Under the pieces are notes generated by a model. It made no database searches, was not told the DNA's origin, and worked only from the letters and a program-made list of their open reading frames with translations. A stretch of 64,000 nucleotides of DNA from Haliotis asinina (taxonomy: Eukaryota; Mollusca; Gastropoda; Lepetellida; Haliotidae): positions 34,957,054 through 35,021,053 of the forward strand of contig NC_090282.1 of the NCBI RefSeq assembly GCF_037392515.1. Reading direction: 5' to 3'. A program made the translations under genes and the position numbers. Position 1 is the first letter of the stretch. Each line of letters starts with the position of its first letter. Shown here piece by piece: positions 1 to 8,001 of this stretch.

Positions 1-40
1 CTTTGCTTAGCTTTGCTTAGCTTTGCTTAGCTTTGCTTAG
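1..40. repeat. Tandem 10-bp repeat (CTTTGCTTAG) between ATPase and neighbouring gene
   Basis: At least four perfect copies of CTTTGCTTAG run from the window edge to the ATPase stop codon. The equivalent site in element B (about 15889-15930) has fewer and less regular copies, so the array length differs between siblings. The true length in A is unknown because the window starts inside it. Confidence 0.85.
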
Positions 41-672
41 CATACTATATATGCTACTGGTTGGTCGGTCTTTAGCACGAGCTTAGCGTGTTTAGTTTCA
101 GCGAGCTGTTTCTTCACCCGTTCCCGTTCTAATTTGCTCATCACATCGTTCTCTCTCAAACACTCCTCGAACGAATCCCTGTCCTTGCAGTGAAATAAGG
201 CCACCCATCGCGTCTGCTCCCTGAGGTCTTTCAACACCGAGTTGAACTTCTGCGTTAGCACCCAGACGCTGTGATTTGCATGCCGGCCGGAGAAGGCCAG
301 GTACGATAGCATGTCTCTCTTTTTTGTTATCTCGCGATTAGCGCTGCAGTCGTCCAGTATGAACAGCGTCGGTTCCCCTTTAAATTTCTCGTGAAGAGCT
401 TTCAACCAGTCCTGCAGGCGTGTTCCAGGGTCGATTTTGTGTACGTCCGGGTCTGTCATCACCCAAGGTCGCGCGTACGATTTATTCATGCTCAGAGTAG
501 GGCATATGATAACGATGTTATCGAACACATCCTTGTAGTAACCCTCTAACATATCCAACACGAAAACGGTCTTCCCACAGCCAGTCTGCCCGCACACTAT
601 GGCGCAGTGTGGGTCAGTGGGTAACCCCAGGGGGTCTCCCCCACTAGTAGATGGCTTGCACGAATCTCCCAT
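37..672 (-). CDS. Polinton A: FtsK/HerA-like genome-packaging ATPase
   Basis: A 211-aa P-loop ATPase of the A32-like packaging type found in Polintons and related double-jelly-roll viruses, expected to drive DNA into the capsid. The Walker A motif GQTGCGKT is at residues 28-35, and a hydrophobic strand ending in two aspartates (Walker B, FILDDCS) is near 104-110. A short glycine/proline linker (residues 10-20) precedes the domain and differs in length from the copy in element B. The start codon overlaps the 3' end of the capsid gene by 29 bp on the same strand, as in B. The family assignment is firm; the packaging role is inferred from family knowledge. Confidence 0.92.
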   Translation of the reverse strand: MGDSCKPSTSGGDPLGLPTDPHCAIVCGQTGCGKTVFVLDMLEGYYKDVFDNIVIICPTLSMNKSYARPWVMTDPDVHKIDPGTRLQDWLKALHEKFKGEPTLFILDDCSANREITKKRDMLSYLAFSGRHANHSVWVLTQKFNSVLKDLREQTRWVALFHCKDRDSFEECLRENDVMSKLERERVKKQLAETKHAKLVLKTDQPVAYIVC

Positions 673-1900
673 TGTCTATATTAAGTTGCGCGTCCATAAT
701 TACATACAGATATAATTTCAACTTACCAGCGGTTTGAGCCTTCTTAGTAATCTGGATGGTTATCCCTTCGCTGCCGTTATCTATACGGCGCCCGCTGCCG
801 TGCAGTTTATCATCATCCGTGGATCGCATGTCCAACCATAGGGCGTACTTGGTGGTCAGGTATTCACCGATCTGCACGGAGCTTAGGTCCAGGTCCTTTG
901 TTATGTAATCCCCCACTGGTAGCTTTTTTATCTCATCCCACTGCTGGTGTGGTCTCAAACCATGACTGAACAGCTGGTTGGGCACGCCCTCTATGGTCAC
1001 TTCCACCTTTTCAATCTCGGGGTTGAAAAACTTCTCGCTGTCCCTCTGGAATGGCTCGTAATCTTCCACGGGGACGACCAGGATACCTTTCATCGATCGC
1101 GCCGGCACGTTCAGGTTGATATTCCACACAGTGTCGCTCTTATCTCGCACGATTGATCTATGCCTCAGTACGCGATCGTATAGGATAGCCATCTTCCCAG
1201 AGTACTGGCTTCGAACCTGCCTGGCCAGCTCCGGGCTAGTGACCATGTCGAACTCCAGAGAGATGTTGTCTATGGAATAACTGGCCTCATCACCGTTCGG
1301 TGTACGCACTACTTTGCTATAGTCGTTAAACGTGAGCTTGTATTCGAGCCTATCACCCAGCGCGGCCTGGTAAAACGGCGCGTGTCCCGTGAGCAACTCG
1401 AAGTCGAGCGGCACGCAGAATCGATTCCCGTATGCTAGAGCGATGGCTTTTTCACCGGCCGATAGCTTGTCTTGTTGGTCTTGCGTGAAGACATACCCTA
1501 TGCGCGCCCGGGTTGATTTGCTGATACCCTGGTATACATCATTGACTCGTTCTCCATCGCTTTTCCAGAGATCCTTGTAGCAGTGAAACACGTCGCTGTC
1601 GTCGATGCTCAGCACCTCGTTACCGCTGATCTTGACGGTCGTTTTCTTGATGATAGCTCGCCCCACGTTCCGCACTAGCTCGCGTTTATCGTTGACGGAG
1701 GTCAACGTGATATTGAACGCCAGTCGAACAGTGCCTGGTACAATGAGGTCATTCTCACCAAGGTTTGGAAATCTAACCAGCAGAGTTTGATTCTGGTCTA
1801 TCTTGCTGGGATTGTTGGTGATGGTCACCGACTGTCGCACGGCTCTGACGCCTAATGGCTCTCTCAATTTTCTGAAAGGATCTAATTTTCTACCGTACAT
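644..1900 (-). CDS. Polinton A: probable double-jelly-roll major capsid protein
   Basis: A 418-aa protein just upstream of the packaging ATPase. It has the composition and strand-rich pattern of a viral hexon-type capsid protein: an N-terminal basic stretch, then alternating hydrophobic strands. A segment '[19 protein letters not shown]' is followed by 'LEYKLTFND', which resembles the junction region of Polinton and Nucleocytoviricota-type major capsid proteins. No membrane segment or catalytic motif is seen. Position next to the ATPase, size and strand pattern support a major capsid call, but I recognise the fold by resemblance only; a profile or structure comparison would settle it. It is divergently transcribed from the gene at 1934 across 33 bp. 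Confidence 0.8.
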   Translation of the reverse strand: MYGRKLDPFRKLREPLGVRAVRQSVTITNNPSKIDQNQTLLVRFPNLGENDLIVPGTVRLAFNITLTSVNDKRELVRNVGRAIIKKTTVKISGNEVLSIDDSDVFHCYKDLWKSDGERVNDVYQGISKSTRARIGYVFTQDQQDKLSAGEKAIALAYGNRFCVPLDFELLTGHAPFYQAALGDRLEYKLTFNDYSKVVRTPNGDEASYSIDNISLEFDMVTSPELARQVRSQYSGKMAILYDRVLRHRSIVRDKSDTVWNINLNVPARSMKGILVVPVEDYEPFQRDSEKFFNPEIEKVEVTIEGVPNQLFSHGLRPHQQWDEIKKLPVGDYITKDLDLSSVQIGEYLTTKYALWLDMRSTDDDKLHGSGRRIDNGSEGITIQITKKAQTAGKLKLYLYVIMDAQLNIDNGRFVQAIY

Positions 1901-1933
1901 TGTTATATATAAATAAAATATATTTAAATACTA
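1901..1933. promoter_or_regulatory. 33-bp AT-rich divergent promoter region in Polinton A
   Basis: Only 33 bp separate the starts of the capsid gene (minus) and the coiled-coil membrane protein gene (plus). The gap is nearly all A/T and contains TATATATAAATAAAATATAT-like sequence readable as a TATA element on both strands. The equivalent gap in element B (17777-17814) keeps the same character. Promoter function is inferred. Confidence 0.5.
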
Positions 1934-3100
1934 ATGGATGAAGACATAGATATGACGGAGATGCCGGGCGCTAGTGCCCAGGCATTCGATGATGAGCAGG
2001 AGACCTCATTTACTAGTTCACCATTGAGCCAAGAACTCTTGGAAACAACGGTAAATGATTATTACGAAAGTTTAAGAAGAGATAAAAACTACGTTGAACC
2101 ACAGGGTCTATACCATAAGAATTTTTTTGTTGATACAAAGGGTGTTCTACGCCTTAAGTCTGACCCAGGGGTTGACCTCTTTAACAAGCGCAATAAAAAA
2201 CCACTGGCCTTGTCAACTCTAGCCAGCCTCCATGGTGTCGAATTTATCCGTAAAAAACTAAACATGCATGATTACGGTGGTGCAATACCTAAGGTCGTTA
2301 AAGAAGATCTGCAAGCTACCAGATCCCACCTCACCACTAGAGATGAAATGACACCACAGCGTGCTACAGAAGCCTCGGACAGCATAGAAAAACTGTTGAG
2401 CACCTACTGGGACAAACCGTTACCGGGGTTTGACTTTCCGGTAAGGGAACTGCACGGCTTAGACGAAGCCGTGAAACGCGTGCGTGGAGAACTCGTGAAC
2501 AACATGGGGAAACTGAACGAAATCGACGAGCACATCGCTAGGGAAAAAACCAAACTCAACGAAACTGAAAACGATGATATGAAGCGTCGTATCAATGAAC
2601 GAATACGTGATTTAGAAGACGAGAGACGTACACGATTGGAAGCCGCTTCCTCGAATCGTGAACAGCTTCGATCCCAGATCAGTCGTATTCGGGAAACAAT
2701 CGATAGAATACTGAATGAGGATACAACTTTAGCCAACAGGATTCGGATATTGTTCCGGGAGCAAGGGATCACCATCGTCAGTATTCTAACTGCATTGGGT
2801 TTAATCATATCAACCTTAGTGGTGTCACTGACAGGGGGAACCCCTGTGGGGCCTGCCGGCGGCGGAACTCCAAGTGGCGGTGGGGGTGTTAAAGACTGGA
2901 TAAAAAAACTCGGTGAAGGCTTAGCTAAACTGGCTGGTAAAGCCGCCGAAGCCCTTCCCGGCATCCTGGGTAGCATCGTCTCGTGGTTGTTGAGCGCTCT
3001 GTCTAAAACTGCCATGTGGCTCAGTCAAAACCTGTGGGCAGCCATCGTCGCCGTGGCAGGTCTGGTGTACGTAGCGGCTAAGAAATCTTTAACCAAATAA
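1934..3100 (+). CDS. Polinton A: coiled-coil protein with C-terminal membrane-active region
   Basis: A 388-aa protein of unknown function. The N-terminus is acidic. Residues about 190-275 are a charged, heptad-rich stretch likely to form a coiled coil. A hydrophobic segment at about 280-303 is a probable transmembrane helix. A glycine/proline linker (about 304-322) follows, then an amphipathic helix rich in lysine, leucine and alanine, and one or two further hydrophobic helices to the C-terminus. The layout suggests a virion protein that inserts into or disrupts membranes, but that is inference. The gene runs tail-to-tail into the next one with a 23-bp overlap, conserved in element B. The N-terminal half differs strongly from the B homologue while the C-terminal region is almost identical. 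Confidence 0.75.
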   Translation: MDEDIDMTEMPGASAQAFDDEQETSFTSSPLSQELLETTVNDYYESLRRDKNYVEPQGLYHKNFFVDTKGVLRLKSDPGVDLFNKRNKKPLALSTLASLHGVEFIRKKLNMHDYGGAIPKVVKEDLQATRSHLTTRDEMTPQRATEASDSIEKLLSTYWDKPLPGFDFPVRELHGLDEAVKRVRGELVNNMGKLNEIDEHIAREKTKLNETENDDMKRRINERIRDLEDERRTRLEAASSNREQLRSQISRIRETIDRILNEDTTLANRIRILFREQGITIVSILTALGLIISTLVVSLTGGTPVGPAGGGTPSGGGGVKDWIKKLGEGLAKLAGKAAEALPGILGSIVSWLLSALSKTAMWLSQNLWAAIVAVAGLVYVAAKKSLTK

Positions 3101-4241
3101 GTCCCAAAGTTACCCCACCAACCACCAGGGCCGTTTTACTATCAATATGCTGCTGAGCCTGAATATGAGAGTGTGTGTGGGGTACCTCCACATGAACTTT
3201 AGACTCCGGAGGTGGCGCCACTATACCCTTTTCACGTGGTGGGATGTGTGGGATATAGGGGGTGTTAATATCGGAGTTGATACCCAACTTTTGATCCTTC
3301 GTGGCTATGACTATTTTGTTGTTATAACCCACCACTTTTTTTATTCTCAGTTGCATATCACTCGGGGCCATGTACAACCCCACGCCGAACACGTAATTGA
3401 CTTTCGATCTGGCGTATTCTAACACGTTTTGGTAACGGTCGATGGCCCTCGGGAGATCAACTGGAGAATTGATAGCATCCTCAACGTTGGCAACGAATTG
3501 TGTCTGAGCGTCGTAAGCAGTTCCCTTACCGAGGATGTTAGAACGCGTCATCGACTGCGCACCCAACAGCGCCCACACGTACGTTCGAATCGAGTCGTTC
3601 AAGCGTATTGTACCAGCACGAGTGAATCCTTTCGATGTTTTTGAGATCATTTTAGTCCAGGCTGTGGCTGCATCAGGACTGGTTTGCTTTATACAGCTGA
3701 CATGGATCTGTTCATTCGTTGTGGGGCCTGTAAATGTATGACGGTGTGGGTTGTATGAACCATCTTTAGAACCGGCATAATATTTTCCGGACCTGTAGAA
3801 GTACACGAGAACTATACCGAGACCATGGTTCACACCAGGAAGGCGAAAGTCTTTATTCGTTGGAATCTCAAACTCCCCACAAACACGTTCATAAGCGCGT
3901 CTATCATAGGGGTTATTCGTCATACTCCACGCTTTATCTTGGGGAAGAGGAGCACTTATTTCCTTCAATATTCGTCTCGTTTGATAATAAATATGAAACA
4001 AAATAACCGCCTTACTCAGTTCGTCTATACCGTAGTCTGGTTTCACACCCGACCCTGTCGTCGCACACCACACAGCAAAGTTGAGTTGGTTCTGCCAAAA
4101 CTGCATTGGGTTTTGATTCCAGTTTACCACCGCCTGCGCGTTATTAACGGACACGACATACTTTTCAAAGATATCAATAAAGGTTGTTTTAAACCCCGTA
4201 CCATCTGCATTCACCACGATTTTCAAGTGTGCTAAATCCAT
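3078..4241 (-). CDS. Polinton A: unknown virion-like protein with C-terminal membrane anchor
   Basis: A 387-aa protein I do not recognise as a named family. The C-terminal 20 residues are hydrophobic ([17 protein letters not shown]), consistent with a tail anchor, and follow a histidine/proline-rich linker. The C-terminal half from about residue 210 ('TSKGFTRAG') is nearly identical to the element B homologue. The N-terminal and central parts are strongly diverged, with a middle segment that cannot be aligned by eye. It lies between membrane-protein and penton-like genes in the capsid gene block, so a structural or host-contact role is plausible. It is divergently arranged with the penton-like gene across 29 bp. 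Confidence 0.7.
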   Translation of the reverse strand: MDLAHLKIVVNADGTGFKTTFIDIFEKYVVSVNNAQAVVNWNQNPMQFWQNQLNFAVWCATTGSGVKPDYGIDELSKAVILFHIYYQTRRILKEISAPLPQDKAWSMTNNPYDRRAYERVCGEFEIPTNKDFRLPGVNHGLGIVLVYFYRSGKYYAGSKDGSYNPHRHTFTGPTTNEQIHVSCIKQTSPDAATAWTKMISKTSKGFTRAGTIRLNDSIRTYVWALLGAQSMTRSNILGKGTAYDAQTQFVANVEDAINSPVDLPRAIDRYQNVLEYARSKVNYVFGVGLYMAPSDMQLRIKKVVGYNNKIVIATKDQKLGINSDINTPYIPHIPPREKGIVAPPPESKVHVEVPHTHSHIQAQQHIDSKTALVVGGVTLGLIWLKIS

Positions 4242-4270
4242 ATTATAATATATAATTCATATATTATAAT
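4242..4270. promoter_or_regulatory. 29-bp AT-only divergent promoter region in Polinton A
   Basis: The space between the start of the minus-strand gene at 4241 and the penton-like gene at 4271 is almost pure A/T, with two ATTATAATAT motifs in mirror arrangement. It probably provides TATA elements for both genes. The matching gap in B (20288-20324) has a different sequence but is also AT-rich. Confidence 0.45.
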
Positions 4271-4924
4271 ATGTACATAACACTTCCAGGAATAACGAGC
4301 GGTGAGGCCGTTCAGCTGACGCACGCGATCGATAACACGTCAGGTCAACTCGAAGTCGCACTCTGCGATATCACCTACCTACCGCAATGGACTAACATTA
4401 ATATCAGCAACAATAAGCTGTTCGTTAGTGGAACTCGCAGTCAGATAACTGACGGCTACTACAGCGTGTGCTCTCTAAACGACGAGGTCTTCAAACCCCT
4501 GGGAGCCGAACTCAAGATGAACGACTCGAACGGCACAGTGGTGTTAATCAACAATGGAATAAACCCTTTGAGGCTCGGCCGACCATTAGCAAGGATGCTC
4601 GGTATGTCTCCTGACGAGATAAAACCAACAACAACCGTCACAGGCACTAAGTTACCCGACCTAGTACCGTACCGAGAGCTATACATTCATCTCAGTCAGG
4701 TGAGCACAACTTACAACATTCAAGGAGGTCACCCTTCCACTATACTGAGAGCAGTGCCGGTGAAAACTGAGAAATTCAACGACGGTAGAACCGAGTCGTT
4801 TTCACCACGGCAGTATAAGAGATTAACCCAGGGCAACATACCTGAGCTGACAATATCGGTGTTAGATATAAATCATAATCCTGTAAATATAGGATACCTC
4901 AGCTTAACACTTCATGTAACATGA
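4271..4924 (+). CDS. Polinton A: penton-like minor capsid protein
   Basis: A 217-aa protein matching the expected size of the single-jelly-roll penton (minor capsid) protein of Polintons. The C-terminal strand pair '[20 protein letters not shown]' followed by LTLHV is the typical ending of such proteins, where a strand, a turn containing N/D-G/N-P, and a last strand close the jelly roll. The stop codon overlaps the next gene's start by four bases (ATGA), suggesting one transcription unit with the following genes. The copy in element B differs at only six residues, so this gene is strongly conserved between the siblings. Confidence 0.75.
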   Translation: MYITLPGITSGEAVQLTHAIDNTSGQLEVALCDITYLPQWTNINISNNKLFVSGTRSQITDGYYSVCSLNDEVFKPLGAELKMNDSNGTVVLINNGINPLRLGRPLARMLGMSPDEIKPTTTVTGTKLPDLVPYRELYIHLSQVSTTYNIQGGHPSTILRAVPVKTEKFNDGRTESFSPRQYKRLTQGNIPELTISVLDINHNPVNIGYLSLTLHVT

Positions 4925-5832
4925 CCAGCGCACAAGGGCCCGGAGTGAAAAAATGCGTCAATATCGGGATCTCCGACCTCGGAGACACACGCGGTTTCGA
5001 CGCTCCCGGAGTAGATGGTAAATCGTACGCCTTGCAATTGAAAAACAACATTTACAAACGCGTTGAAATCCCCTCCGGTGGAACCCTAAGTGATATGATA
5101 GATACCACAAGAGCAACAGTAAACACTAAGTACTCCCTTGTCAACACCGGTGATAATAATTGGGTAATATACCCATCGTTCGGAGGTAAACTGTTCGACT
5201 TAGACGATGTTGAGAGCACTATCGTCGTCAAAAACAAACCATATATGCTCGTCTTCACCGAAGATGACAAGTGGGTGTTGTTACCCGATAACGACTGGTT
5301 TCTCAATATTAGGCTCGTCTCCCCTTACGTGTTTACGGATAACAAAGACAACCACCTAAACAAAGTCGTGAACAATGGAACCCTGCTCGTGGCTTACGTC
5401 CCAACTCAGAGACGTAGCATAGTCGTCAGCCCAGTCAACACTATAGCAGCCCACATGCTATCGAGTAAACCAACCATACAAAACGTGAAATTGCAGTTGG
5501 TGTCTGAATTCGAAGGCGTGGTCAAGATACTAGAGAGTCTACCGGCAAACTCAACACTGTTCATCAAAGTCTACCTAGGGGAACCATCGGTGAATGATGT
5601 CGAGATCGTGAAGGGGATCAAACTCGGGTGGGTGAAACGACACCAGTTTCAAGTTTGCAACGTTTACGTGCGGGTGGGTGTCGACTCCAAGACCAATCTG
5701 CAAGGGGTCAACGTGATCGTGGAAAATAAGATATCACTAATCAATATCTTCCTGCCTGACAACATACACTTCATGGGTATGAAGTTAACACCTGAATTAT
5801 TATCAGAAAACCAGTTGGAAATTATATCGTAA
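4921..5832 (+). CDS. Polinton A: unknown protein, paralogue 1 of a two-gene family
   Basis: A 303-aa strand-rich protein of unknown function with no membrane segment. Its N-terminus carries the motif [14 protein letters not shown] followed by a short block ending NNxYKRV, which is repeated in the next gene ([13 protein letters not shown] ... DNVYRRV). The two are therefore diverged paralogues arising by tandem duplication. The ATGA overlap with the penton-like gene suggests translation from the same transcript unit. A surface, spike or fibre role is possible given the position next to the penton gene and the duplication, but there is no direct evidence. Confidence 0.7.
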   Translation: MTSAQGPGVKKCVNIGISDLGDTRGFDAPGVDGKSYALQLKNNIYKRVEIPSGGTLSDMIDTTRATVNTKYSLVNTGDNNWVIYPSFGGKLFDLDDVESTIVVKNKPYMLVFTEDDKWVLLPDNDWFLNIRLVSPYVFTDNKDNHLNKVVNNGTLLVAYVPTQRRSIVVSPVNTIAAHMLSSKPTIQNVKLQLVSEFEGVVKILESLPANSTLFIKVYLGEPSVNDVEIVKGIKLGWVKRHQFQVCNVYVRVGVDSKTNLQGVNVIVENKISLINIFLPDNIHFMGMKLTPELLSENQLEIIS

Positions 5833-5842
5833 TAGTATAATA

Positions 5843-6514
5843 ATGACCAGTCATCATCCCAACACTACACTTAACGACCTAGGAGATACGGAGGGCTTCG
5901 ATCAGCCTGGTGAGGAAGGTGAATTATACATCTTACAATTCGAAGACAACGTGTACAGACGGGTGTTGTTATTAGATTTTAAAGAGCCTAAATGGCTGAT
6001 CAACATAACACTCACCTCACCTTATATCACATTAACTGAATCGGGGTATATCTCTAAGATTAGGAACAACGGTATCTGGCCCGGGGATTTCATTCCGGAG
6101 AGGGGATTAAAAAAAACTTATAAAAATGGGTTATCGACTCTATTCGAAAAAATAAAATTAACATTTAGTAATCCTGAAATAATATCCCCCCCTTTCACAC
6201 TCATCATAGAAGTCTTCTTTGATTATTCAGACAATGGAGACCCCCCAATAACACACCAAATTTTACCCGGGGTGGTAATAAACTGGTTTAGCATACACAA
6301 AGGCAAATATTGCCGTATTGTTATACAACAGGATACCCACGGGGGTCCTATAAACCACTTAATAAGCCTCCTTGGGGTTCATTTTGTACCAACAAATTCT
6401 ATTAGCCTCTCACCTATTACCCTGACTAACAGTCTAGAAATTATAGGCTTTAAATTCATTGATAGATTTTTAACTAAACCCCAATTAAAATATCTTTCAA
6501 AATATATATTATAG
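5843..6514 (+). CDS. Polinton A: unknown protein, paralogue 2 of a two-gene family
   Basis: A 223-aa protein starting 10 bp after the previous gene. It shares with that gene the N-terminal NDLGDTxGFDxPG motif and the following 'FxDNVYRRV' block, then a 'PKWLINITLTSPYIT' region matching '[14 protein letters not shown]' in the larger paralogue. The middle third differs strongly from the 231-aa homologue in element B, whereas both ends are conserved. Base composition is more AT-rich than in its neighbours. Function unknown; a rapidly changing surface protein is one possibility. Confidence 0.65.
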   Translation: MTSHHPNTTLNDLGDTEGFDQPGEEGELYILQFEDNVYRRVLLLDFKEPKWLINITLTSPYITLTESGYISKIRNNGIWPGDFIPERGLKKTYKNGLSTLFEKIKLTFSNPEIISPPFTLIIEVFFDYSDNGDPPITHQILPGVVINWFSIHKGKYCRIVIQQDTHGGPINHLISLLGVHFVPTNSISLSPITLTNSLEIIGFKFIDRFLTKPQLKYLSKYIL

Positions 6515-6515
6515 G

Positions 6516-7133
6516 ATGGGTCTGTACCCAGTCGCAGAGGAAGTAGCGAAGACATTGGAAACCGTAGATGGGTTCCGCTTGAGGCAGTTATGTGATGTGA
6601 AACGCCAACTAGAACAAGACCGTGACACGCGGAAAGCTCTATGTAAGAAGTACAATAGAGCTTTCAATATCGTAGACGGGGCTGACACTACCCTTATGAC
6701 AACCAGCATGGGACTAGGGGCGGCAGGCGTTGGGTTGTTAACCACCATCGTGGCTGCACCTATAGTGCTAGGTTTTGAAATAACAGCTGGGATAGCGGGG
6801 GTGTTAGGGTTGACGCTTAAGTTGGTATCACGCAGACTGCATCGTAAGGCATTGAAACACGACGAGATCAGGGTTCTGGCCGAAGCAAAGCTGAACACAG
6901 TGAGTGAGCGTATTTCCACGGCACTCTCTGACAGTAAGATCTCAGAAGAGGAGTTTCGTTCAATCCTATCTGAACTCAAAAAATATAACGAAATGAAACA
7001 AGATATTCGATCCAAGTCTCGTAAGTCTGCTATCAGCGAGGACGAGAAAAAAAAGTACATAGAACAGGGGATACAAAAAGCCCAGCAAGCTTTTATTATG
7101 AACACCAAAGAGATCGTAGGCGGTTCACGTTAA
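6516..7133 (+). CDS. Polinton A: small membrane protein with glycine-rich double helix
   Basis: A 205-aa protein. Residues about 60-105 are glycine/alanine-rich and hydrophobic and likely form two membrane-spanning helices with a short turn. Both flanks are helical and charged, and the C-terminus is lysine-rich. The architecture resembles small pore or inner-membrane proteins of viruses, but no named family is recognised. It is the last gene before the right terminus in both elements and differs at about ten residues between them. Confidence 0.7.
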   Translation: MGLYPVAEEVAKTLETVDGFRLRQLCDVKRQLEQDRDTRKALCKKYNRAFNIVDGADTTLMTTSMGLGAAGVGLLTTIVAAPIVLGFEITAGIAGVLGLTLKLVSRRLHRKALKHDEIRVLAEAKLNTVSERISTALSDSKISEEEFRSILSELKKYNEMKQDIRSKSRKSAISEDEKKKYIEQGIQKAQQAFIMNTKEIVGGSR

Positions 7134-7162
7134 ACTGTTTCATCGATATAAACATAACATAG

Positions 7163-7495
7163 GGGAACACGAGGGCGATAGCCGTAAGCGAGCCACCGAT
7201 CCTATATGGTCAGTCAAAACTTACAACATAGATAAAGTGGATATAAAAGCCGACGAACCTAACTTATACTACTTGAGGGATGGGCCGGGTAGGGGTTTTG
7301 TAAGAGAAGAATTATTGATCGTACCGTACGGCACAGTATTACCTCCTACCAAGGCACAGTAATTACCGCCAACTTTTTTGTAGTAGGGGTAATAGTAGCA
7401 AGAGCTAATGACCCAACCAAAGCCTTATTTACTAAATAAGGCTTTGTAGAGGCATTTCTTGAAAGTGTTTTAAAACCCCTATTCCCTATACTACT
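7163..7495. repeat. Right terminal inverted repeat of Polinton A
   Basis: The sequence from about 7163 to 7495 is the reverse complement of the left end of element B from 9084 to about 9460, apart from a short indel. The inferred terminal repeat of A is therefore about 330 bp. The outer end reads AGTAGTATA when taken inward, matching the 5'-AG start usual for Polintons. The inner part is homologous to the 3' end of the integrase gene of B, so the terminal repeat overlaps integrase coding sequence. A 27-bp palindrome lies at 7419-7445, 50 bp from the end. Confidence 0.85.
7419..7445. repeat. 27-bp palindrome in terminal repeat (A, right)
   Basis: Perfect inverted arms AAAGCCTTATTTA around one central base. 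The last palindrome base is exactly 50 bp from the element end at 7495, the same spacing as at both ends of B. Confidence 0.9.
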
Positions 7496-8001
7496 AGAAG
7501 TATTGTCGCCTTTTAAGGCAAGCATGGGTTGCTGAATAGAGGATACTAAACGACCGTCCATGTATTACCATTTTCATTAAACAAGTGTATGAATTGGTAT
7601 TAAACGAGCGAAAGTGAGTTTGATACTAAATCTTTCACAAGTTTAATGAAAACAGTATTTCACAGAAATGAGTTTAGTATTTTGTTTATTACTTCCAACA
7701 TAAATTGACTACAATCGGCTACAGTGTGAGGACTAGCAGTTTTCTTCAAGTCAAACAAGGCCCAGTACTACTGCGACAGTGACATTAGCATTGTGACGTC
7801 ATAACTCTGGACCCTTATGACGGCATACATCTAGCGGTCTTACACTAGTGTAATACCGACGTAAAAACATTAGTCTGCAGTATCTTCCACAAGCAAGTAA
7901 TAAAGTCCTATCCTACCGTGGTAAAGAAACTGTCACAGAAAAACAACTGACTGTGATGGTAGACAATGGAATCATTAGGGCAAATGTCAATTAATACTTA
8001 C
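7496..8001. other. DDX54 intron remnant between Polinton A and exon 6
   Basis: About 500 bp of host sequence between the end of element A and DDX54 exon 6. I see no exon, RNA gene or recognisable repeat in it. The next expected DDX54 exon (helicase motif region ATPGRL) was not found here, so it should lie beyond element A, outside the window. Confidence 0.6.

Larger units (their letters stand above)
1..7495. mobile_element. Polinton/Maverick element A (right half, cut by window edge)
   Basis: A virus-like DNA transposon of the Polinton (Maverick) class, treated as a fossil. Visible parts in order are the packaging ATPase, major capsid protein, coiled-coil membrane protein, an unknown virion-like protein, penton-like protein, two related unknown proteins, a two-helix membrane protein and the right terminal inverted repeat ending near 7495. 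Position 1 corresponds to about 15890-15910 of sibling element B, so the integrase and polymerase half lies outside the window. Every gene in view is open, so the visible part looks whole. It is closely related to B: the ATPase has three substitutions and one six-residue length difference, and the penton-like protein six substitutions in 217. This suggests a recent common ancestor. It appears to lie in an intron of DDX54 downstream of exon 6. Confidence 0.93.

Noticed and set aside
2404-3015. 203-codon minus-strand ORF inside the coiled-coil gene of Polinton A
   Set aside because: Antisense shadow; serine/arginine-rich composition typical of a reverse-frame reading.
6509-7108. 199-codon ORF antisense to the two-helix membrane protein
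   Set aside because: Shadow ORF; the plus-strand frame has the conserved start, hydrophobic pattern and position in both elements.
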